From assembly GCA_019637295.1 (NCBI GenBank), contig JAHBVX010000004.1, positions 62,001 through 126,000 on the forward strand: a DNA stretch of 64,000 bases, read 5' to 3'. This document shows, piece by piece, positions 59,456 to 64,000 of this stretch. This stretch comes from Polyangiaceae bacterium. Lineage in GTDB: Bacteria > Myxococcota_A > Polyangia > Polyangiales > Polyangiaceae. Below the pieces are notes generated by a model. The model did no database searches, had not been told where the DNA came from, and worked only from the letters and a program-made list of their open reading frames with translations. Made by a program: the position numbers and the translations under genes. Numbering within the stretch: position 1 is the stretch's first letter; the number at the start of each line of letters is the position of its first letter.

Positions 59456-60705
59456 AGCGCCAGCTCGCCTTGCCCGCCGCGCTCTTCTTGCTCCACTGCG
59501 CGCCCGTCGGGGACCGGGATGAAGCCCGCCTCCCCTGCCCCGTCGCGAGCATCGTGGAGCAGCGCTGCCAGGAGTGCCACGCGCGTTCGCCCATCGGGGG
59601 CGCGCCCATGCCCCTGGTATCGGCGGCGGACTTTCGTGCCCCGGCGAAGTCGGATCCGAGTCGGAGCGTGGGGCAGCTGGTGCTCGAGCGGATCGCCGAC
59701 GACCACGACCCGATGCCGCCTGCGCCGCGCCCGCGCCTCGACCAGGCGCAGCTGAAGACGCTGAGGGAGTGGATCGAGAGCGGCGCGCCGGACGGCGCTG
59801 CGTGTGACGGGCCGGCACCGGACGGGGGCCCCCCGGTGACGGCCTTGACCTGCGCTCCGGACGTCCACTCGGCGCCCGCGAGCCCCTACTTGGTCGCCGC
59901 CGGGTCGAGCGATCTCGTCGTTTGCTACGGCTTCTCCCTGAGCAACTCGAGCAAGCGCCACATCACCGGCTTCGCGCCGCGAGTGGACAACGCGGCGGTG
60001 CTGCACCACATGTCGTTGCTCCAGTCGGACGAGGCCTTCTCTACCACGCCGATCCCGTGCCCAGACAGCGGAGGCATGGCGAGCTGGCGCGTGGTGTACG
60101 GCTGGGCTCCCGGCGCCCAGGCCTTCGAGTTGCCGGACGCCGCGGGCTTCGCCGCGGAGCCGGGCGCCAACTTCGTGGTGCAGCTTCACTACGTGAACGT
60201 GGGCGCGAAGGCGCACACGGACGGCAGCGGCTTCAGCTTGTGCACCAGCGCCGAGCTGCGCGGCTTCGACGCGGACATCATGGCGTTTGGAACTCACGAG
60301 TTCACCATCCCCGCGCATGGCTCGAAGGCCGTGACGTGCAACGTTGCGGTGCCGCCCACGGGAGCGACAACGCGCCTGTTCGCCGCCTTCCCGCACATGC
60401 ATCGCCTCGGGAAGTCCATCTCCACACGCGCGTTTCCCGCAGGCGGTGGCAGCGCGGTGGATTTGGGCAGCGTGGACACGTGGAGCTTCGACTATCAGAG
60501 CTGGCAGAGCATCGACTACGTGCTCGCTCCGGGCGACGTCGTGCAGACGAAGTGCGCCTGGAACAATCCGTACAGTCATGGCGTGGGGTTCGGGCCCGGG
60601 ACGGACGACGAGATGTGCTACTCGTTCGTGATGTACTACCCGCGCATCGAAGACCCCGCCTGGCATTGGGTGTTGCCCGCGCTGTACTCTCAGTGCGAGC
60701 CATGA
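59452..60705 (+). CDS. exported copper type II (PHM/DBH-like) monooxygenase with cytochrome-c-like N-terminus
   Basis: 417 residues, coupled to the GntR gene. A signal (LALPAALFLLHCAP, possible lipidated Cys) leads to a short cytochrome-c-like segment with CQECH. The catalytic part shows the two copper sites of the peptidylglycine/dopamine monooxygenase class: VLHHMSLLQ (CuH/CuM region), FVVQLHYVNVG, FPHMHRLGKS and DDEMCYSFVMYYP with the Met ligand. It likely hydroxylates an unactivated carbon with a haem group as electron donor. Followed by a lipoprotein and a dihaem cytochrome. Confidence 0.85.
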   Translation: MKRQLALPAALFLLHCAPVGDRDEARLPCPVASIVEQRCQECHARSPIGGAPMPLVSAADFRAPAKSDPSRSVGQLVLERIADDHDPMPPAPRPRLDQAQLKTLREWIESGAPDGAACDGPAPDGGPPVTALTCAPDVHSAPASPYLVAAGSSDLVVCYGFSLSNSSKRHITGFAPRVDNAAVLHHMSLLQSDEAFSTTPIPCPDSGGMASWRVVYGWAPGAQAFELPDAAGFAAEPGANFVVQLHYVNVGAKAHTDGSGFSLCTSAELRGFDADIMAFGTHEFTIPAHGSKAVTCNVAVPPTGATTRLFAAFPHMHRLGKSISTRAFPAGGGSAVDLGSVDTWSFDYQSWQSIDYVLAPGDVVQTKCAWNNPYSHGVGFGPGTDDEMCYSFVMYYPRIEDPAWHWVLPALYSQCEP

Positions 60706-60722
60706 AAGAGAAGGGTCGAACG

Positions 60723-61385
60723 ATGAAGAGTCTAGGATTTGGGGGACGAGTAGCGGCCAGCGCGCTGCTCCTCGCCACTCAGGGCTGTGGCAGCAGCGAC
60801 GACGGCGACCTGGGGCTGACCGGAGGCGCCGCCGGCGCCGGCGCGGCCGCCTCGGGCGGCGGCGGTGGCTTCGGAGCGTTCGGGGGCGGCGGCAGCGGCG
60901 GCAGCGGCGTGGACAATCGCATCGATCCCATCGAGATCGGCCACGCGTGGACCTACGACGTGCAGATCTTCGGCGTGTATCCGCTGTGCAAGGCGGGCAG
61001 CCACACCGGGCAGGTCCTCGGCCAGAAGGAAGTGGGCGGCAAGAACGCCTTCCAGGTGCAGTCTTTGTGTCCTGCCGCCGGCGTCTCGTCGTATCACGTC
61101 GATGGTGATCGCGTGGAGGTCTACGTGAGCGGAGCGTGGGTCCTCGCCCTCGACGCCCCGGTCCAGGCGGGGCACAGCTGGTCCAACGGCGTCGCGACGT
61201 TCACCTGGGAGGACGCCGGCACCGTGACGGTGCCCGCGGGCACGTTCAGCGACTGCTGGACCGCGCGAGAGGACCTCGCGACCGACTCGTACACCACGTT
61301 CTGCCGCGGCGTGGGGCCGGTCATCTGGCACACCATCGTCGCGGGCAACGGCTTCGACGCCCAGCTGACGGCGAAGAACTTCTGA
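60723..61385 (+). CDS. lipoprotein of the copper oxidase operon
   Basis: 220 residues from ATG 60723 (AGAAGG upstream; an ATG at 60702 gives 7 extra residues). Signal ends ALLLATQGC, a Gly-rich spacer to about residue 60, then a beta-rich domain with four Cys (GVYPLCKAGS, VQSLCPAAG, SDCWTARED, TTFCRGVGP). No catalytic motif. It sits between the copper monooxygenase and the cytochrome in one transcript-like series (gaps 17 and 5 bp), so it may assist electron transfer or assembly. Confidence 0.7.
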   Translation: MKSLGFGGRVAASALLLATQGCGSSDDGDLGLTGGAAGAGAAASGGGGGFGAFGGGGSGGSGVDNRIDPIEIGHAWTYDVQIFGVYPLCKAGSHTGQVLGQKEVGGKNAFQVQSLCPAAGVSSYHVDGDRVEVYVSGAWVLALDAPVQAGHSWSNGVATFTWEDAGTVTVPAGTFSDCWTAREDLATDSYTTFCRGVGPVIWHTIVAGNGFDAQLTAKNF

Positions 61386-61390
61386 GTCCG

Positions 61391-62941
61391 ATGGTGCGCG
61401 CTCTGACCGGGGCGGTGTTGGGCGCGCTGCTCGCTGGCTGTGCGAACCCCGCACGGGTGCCGTCGAAGCCAGCGCGAGCTCCGACCGAGAACGACGCGGT
61501 GCCCATGAGCGTGCCGGAGGAGTACCGATGGCGCCCGCTCTCGGCGGAGGCGGGCGCGCGCACCTTCAGTCGCGACGGCATCGGTGACCCCTACGGCGCG
61601 GGCATCGCGTACCCCGTCTGGCTGGCGCTGCTCGAGACCTACCCCGACGAGCTTGGAGGAACCGTCGCCGGCTTCCAACGGAAGTTCGGCTTCCTCAGCG
61701 CGCCGTTGCCCGAGTCGGATCCCGACCGCGCCGTTCCCCTCGGGTTTCACCTGACGGTGGATCCGAACACCCAGGTGTCGTTCGTGATGATGAACTGCGC
61801 GGCCTGTCACGCCGAGGTGCTGCGGCTGCCCGACGGACCGCGCTTGGTGATGGGCCTCGGGAACAAGCGGGTGCGCATGCACGACTACGACGCGGCCTTG
61901 ATGCGCATCGCGTCCTCGCCGACGTTCACGACGGAGCGGTTGGGCAAGGCGGCACGCCGCGCCGCGCACCGGCACGGAGCTACCTGGCCGCCCGGGAGCC
62001 GGGGGGCCATCGTCGACGCCTCGGTGAGGGGGTTTCGTGAGCGGGCGCGCCTTCGCGGCCCCGACGCCATCCGGCTCGCCCAGGGAGCGTTGCCCGGACG
62101 CGTCGCGACGATCGAGAGCTTCGCCTTGGCGCTGCGCACGCACGGCGCTGAGATCTCCATCGGCGCGACGCCGGGCTACGCGAAAGTGCCCGACGTGGTC
62201 GGCTTCCCCTACCGCAAGACCTTCAGCTACGACGGCTCCGGCATCGGTGCGCCCAGCACGTTGGCCGTCGAGGCGGACTTCGCCTTCGGCGTGAGAGCAG
62301 AGTGGTACGAGACTCAGCGTCACATCGGCACCAGCCTGTACCTCTATCTCCGAAGCTTCTCCCGGCAGCTGAAGTACCCGGGGAAGCTGGACGAAGCGCT
62401 GGCGCGGCGAGGCCAGGACACCTTTGACGCCCGCTGCGCGACCTGTCACGGACACTACTCGGGCCCGAGCGGCGAGCGGCGCATCAGCTACGCGGAGCGC
62501 GTGATCCCCGTGCAGCAGGTGGGTACGGACCGCGCGCGGCTCGACGCGGTCAGCGACCAGTTCGTGAGGGCCGCCAATGCTCTGCCCCTGGCTCGCGGTC
62601 TCGCGGAGGTCGTGCCCACGGGCGGCTACGTGCCACCGGTCTTGCTCGACGTCTGGGCCCGCGGCGTCTACGGCCACGCGGGGCAGTGGCCAAGCGTTGC
62701 CTTCCTCGCGCTGCCCGAGGACCAGCGCCCTCAGCGCTTCATCGTCGACGCCGAAGCAGCGTACGATCTCGAGGGGCTCGGCACCCGCTATCGGCTCGCC
62801 GCGCCCGGCGCGGACGTCGGCCCTGGCAGCTACTTGCAGGACGCAACACGGCGGGGCTACGGCACCGGCGGGCACCCCTACCTCTCGGACCTCGACGCGG
62901 CGAGTCGGCGCGCCGTGCTCGAGTACCTCAAGACCCTCTGA
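61391..62941 (+). CDS. lipoprotein dihaem c-type cytochrome (RoxA/MauG-like arrangement)
   Basis: 516 residues from ATG 61391. Signal ends LGALLAGC. Two haem-binding motifs, C136-AA-CH140 and C349-AT-CH353, are about 213 residues apart, as in dihaem peroxidase-like and rubber-oxygenase-like cytochromes. Between and after them are LRLPDGPRLVMGLGNKR, SYDGSGIGAPSTL and GVYGHAGQWPSVAFL. It probably accepts electrons from, or works as an oxidase beside, the copper monooxygenase. The exact class is uncertain. Confidence 0.75.
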   Translation: MVRALTGAVLGALLAGCANPARVPSKPARAPTENDAVPMSVPEEYRWRPLSAEAGARTFSRDGIGDPYGAGIAYPVWLALLETYPDELGGTVAGFQRKFGFLSAPLPESDPDRAVPLGFHLTVDPNTQVSFVMMNCAACHAEVLRLPDGPRLVMGLGNKRVRMHDYDAALMRIASSPTFTTERLGKAARRAAHRHGATWPPGSRGAIVDASVRGFRERARLRGPDAIRLAQGALPGRVATIESFALALRTHGAEISIGATPGYAKVPDVVGFPYRKTFSYDGSGIGAPSTLAVEADFAFGVRAEWYETQRHIGTSLYLYLRSFSRQLKYPGKLDEALARRGQDTFDARCATCHGHYSGPSGERRISYAERVIPVQQVGTDRARLDAVSDQFVRAANALPLARGLAEVVPTGGYVPPVLLDVWARGVYGHAGQWPSVAFLALPEDQRPQRFIVDAEAAYDLEGLGTRYRLAAPGADVGPGSYLQDATRRGYGTGGHPYLSDLDAASRRAVLEYLKTL

Positions 62942-62992
62942 CCCGCGTGGTTCGATTCGTTGCCGGTCCGACGCGGGCACGCCGGGTCGGCG

Positions 62993-63283
62993 TCACGACG
63001 GCGCCGAGTCCGGCGCGCTGCTGGCCAGAAACAGTATCCCGAGCAGGATGAACAGGGCGCCCGCGCCGCGTCGGAGCCACTGCGGCGGGATCACCCGACC
63101 GAGCGCCTCGCCGCCGAGCACAGCCAGCGCCGAAGTCGCGACCAACGCGAGGGCCGAGCCGGCGAACACCACCCAGCGCGAGGAGCCGCCCGCCGCCAGC
63201 GACAGCGTGGCTAGCTGCGTCTTGTCGCCGAGCTCGGCGAGGAAGATCGTGGCGAAGGTCGCGAGGAACAGCTTGTAGTCCAT
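62993..63283 (-). CDS. GDT1/TMEM165-family small membrane transporter
   Basis: 96 residues with three membrane helices. The signature ELGDKT (17-22), known from UPF0016/GDT1 cation transporters handling Mn2+ or Ca2+, is present: FLAELGDKTQLATLSLA. Only one copy of the motif exists in this protein, so it must assemble with a second copy or a partner; this half-size form is known in bacteria. Lone gene, ends 51 bp from the cytochrome stop. Confidence 0.85.
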   Translation of the reverse strand: MDYKLFLATFATIFLAELGDKTQLATLSLAAGGSSRWVVFAGSALALVATSALAVLGGEALGRVIPPQWLRRGAGALFILLGILFLASSAPDSAPS

Positions 63284-63322
63284 GGCGCGCGCAGGGTAGC
63301 GCCGTTGGCCACGACGGGCACG

Positions 63323-64000
63323 TCAGTCTACCTCTTGCATCCAGCCGTGCTTCTCGAGCAGTCGCGACGCGGCGGCGCGATAAGGCTCGTCCAGCTCGCC
63401 GCGCGAGGCATCCCGCAGCGCGGCCGCGAAGGTCGCAGCCGAACGAAATCGCTGCACCTTGTCCTTGGCCAGGGCGAGCGCGAGCACGGCGTCGACGTCC
63501 GGCGGCAGCTCTGCGAGCAGACTGGGCCGGACCGGCTGGACGCGGTTCACCCGGTGCATCGTGCTCATGGCGTCGGGCGCGGCGAAGGCCGGCTGTCCGG
63601 TGAGCGCACGATAGGCGATGGCGCCGAGGGCGAACACGTCGGAGCGATGATCGACGCTCTCGCCGCGAGTCTGCTCTGGACTCATGTAGCTCGGGGTGCC
63701 GATGGCGTTGCCGCGAGTCAGCTCGCCCGCGCCCTCCGCCAGCGCAGCGGCGCCGAAGTCGAGCACCTTCCAGCTGCGCTCAGCCTCCGGCCCGAGCGCC
63801 CAGAACACGTTCTGCGGCTTCAAATCCCGGTGCACGATGCCGCTCTCTTGAGCCACGCTGAGCGCGCGCGCGACCTGTGCCGTCAGCTCCACGACCCTGG
63901 GCAGCTCCATGCGTCGCCGCTCACGCAGGTGCTGAGCCAGGTCCTCGCCAGCGAGCAACTCCGTCGCGACGTAGGGGCAGCCGTCCCCCGTGCTGCCGCT
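63323..64000 (-). CDS. Ser/Thr protein kinase, N-terminal part beyond right edge
   Basis: The visible 226 residues are the C-terminal two thirds of a Hanks-type kinase; the frame is open to base 64000. HRDLKPQN, VLDFGAA and GTPSYMSPEQTRGESVDHRSD are complete, so the catalytic core seems active. After the domain (ALALAKDKVQRFRSAATFAAAL) a short tail ends at MQEVD with no membrane helix. It is the third active-looking kinase of the window; its target is unknown. Confidence 0.85.
   Translation of the reverse strand, partial: SGSTGDGCPYVATELLAGEDLAQHLRERRRMELPRVVELTAQVARALSVAQESGIVHRDLKPQNVFWALGPEAERSWKVLDFGAAALAEGAGELTRGNAIGTPSYMSPEQTRGESVDHRSDVFALGAIAYRALTGQPAFAAPDAMSTMHRVNRVQPVRPSLLAELPPDVDAVLALALAKDKVQRFRSAATFAAALRDASRGELDEPYRAAASRLLEKHGWMQEVD

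Noticed and set aside
1-64000. CRISPR array, prophage, NRPS/PKS or riboswitch
   Set aside because: I found no regularly spaced repeats, no cas genes, no phage structural genes, no carrier-protein, condensation or ketosynthase motifs, and no recognisable riboswitch fold.

Overview
The window is GC-rich throughout and almost fully coding. Its gene content points to a predatory-type myxobacterium (Myxococcota, probably Polyangia/Sorangiineae): several Ser/Thr protein kinases, TPR fusions, a rhomboid-TPR protein, and at least seven outer-envelope lipoproteins or lipoprotein remnants whose lipobox is followed by a long Gly/Ser/Ala spacer. This is inferred from gene content and composition; no rRNA or other species marker is present. 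The only RNA gene seen is one tRNA-Cys(GCA).

Layout. 1-1.6 kb: the end of a beta-propeller-like protein, then a lipoprotein gene cut off by transposase debris and a low-complexity repeat block. 1.65-16 kb: housekeeping and metabolic genes, including a FAAH-like amidase, an esterase, an LNS2 lipoprotein, a GNAT-GGCT fusion, a HAD protein, MiaE, an archaemetzincin-like protease, GluQ, an SCP-x-type thiolase, a sterol-desaturase-type oxidase behind a 20-bp palindrome, a VOC protein, a methyltransferase and a long-chain acyl-CoA synthetase. 16-33 kb: envelope and regulatory genes, including FGE-like and VWA lipoproteins, a TPR-sulfotransferase, pyrophosphatase, a Ser/Thr kinase, rhomboid-TPR, an FGGY kinase and a POT-like transporter.

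33.3-44.75 kb is the most unusual region. Six radical SAM proteins (three paralogous CX3CX2C enzymes, one small Twitch-like enzyme, two with an N-terminal B12-type domain, one of which carries a second, altered radical SAM half), a flavin-dependent halogenase and two unrecognised proteins are packed with overlapping or near-abutting ends. No NRPS, PKS or obvious precursor peptide is present. The genes lie on both strands around a 36-nt divergent start region that contains a palindrome. I read this as an undescribed radical SAM/halogenase natural-product or peptide-modification locus; the product is unknown.

44.8-52 kb: a Cys-rich lipoprotein, a DUF5996 protein coupled to an OPA-type transporter with a PDZ-like insertion, and a 1186-residue membrane protein built as kinase plus pseudokinase in tandem. 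52.1-56 kb: tRNA-Cys, an acid-phosphatase-like lipoprotein, then a graveyard of toxin, nucleotidyltransferase, integrase and transposase fragments. 56-64 kb: another lipoprotein, an atypical SDR, a myxobacterial conserved protein, and an apparent operon of a GntR regulator, a copper monooxygenase, a lipoprotein and a dihaem cytochrome, followed by a GDT1-family transporter and a Ser/Thr kinase running off the right edge.
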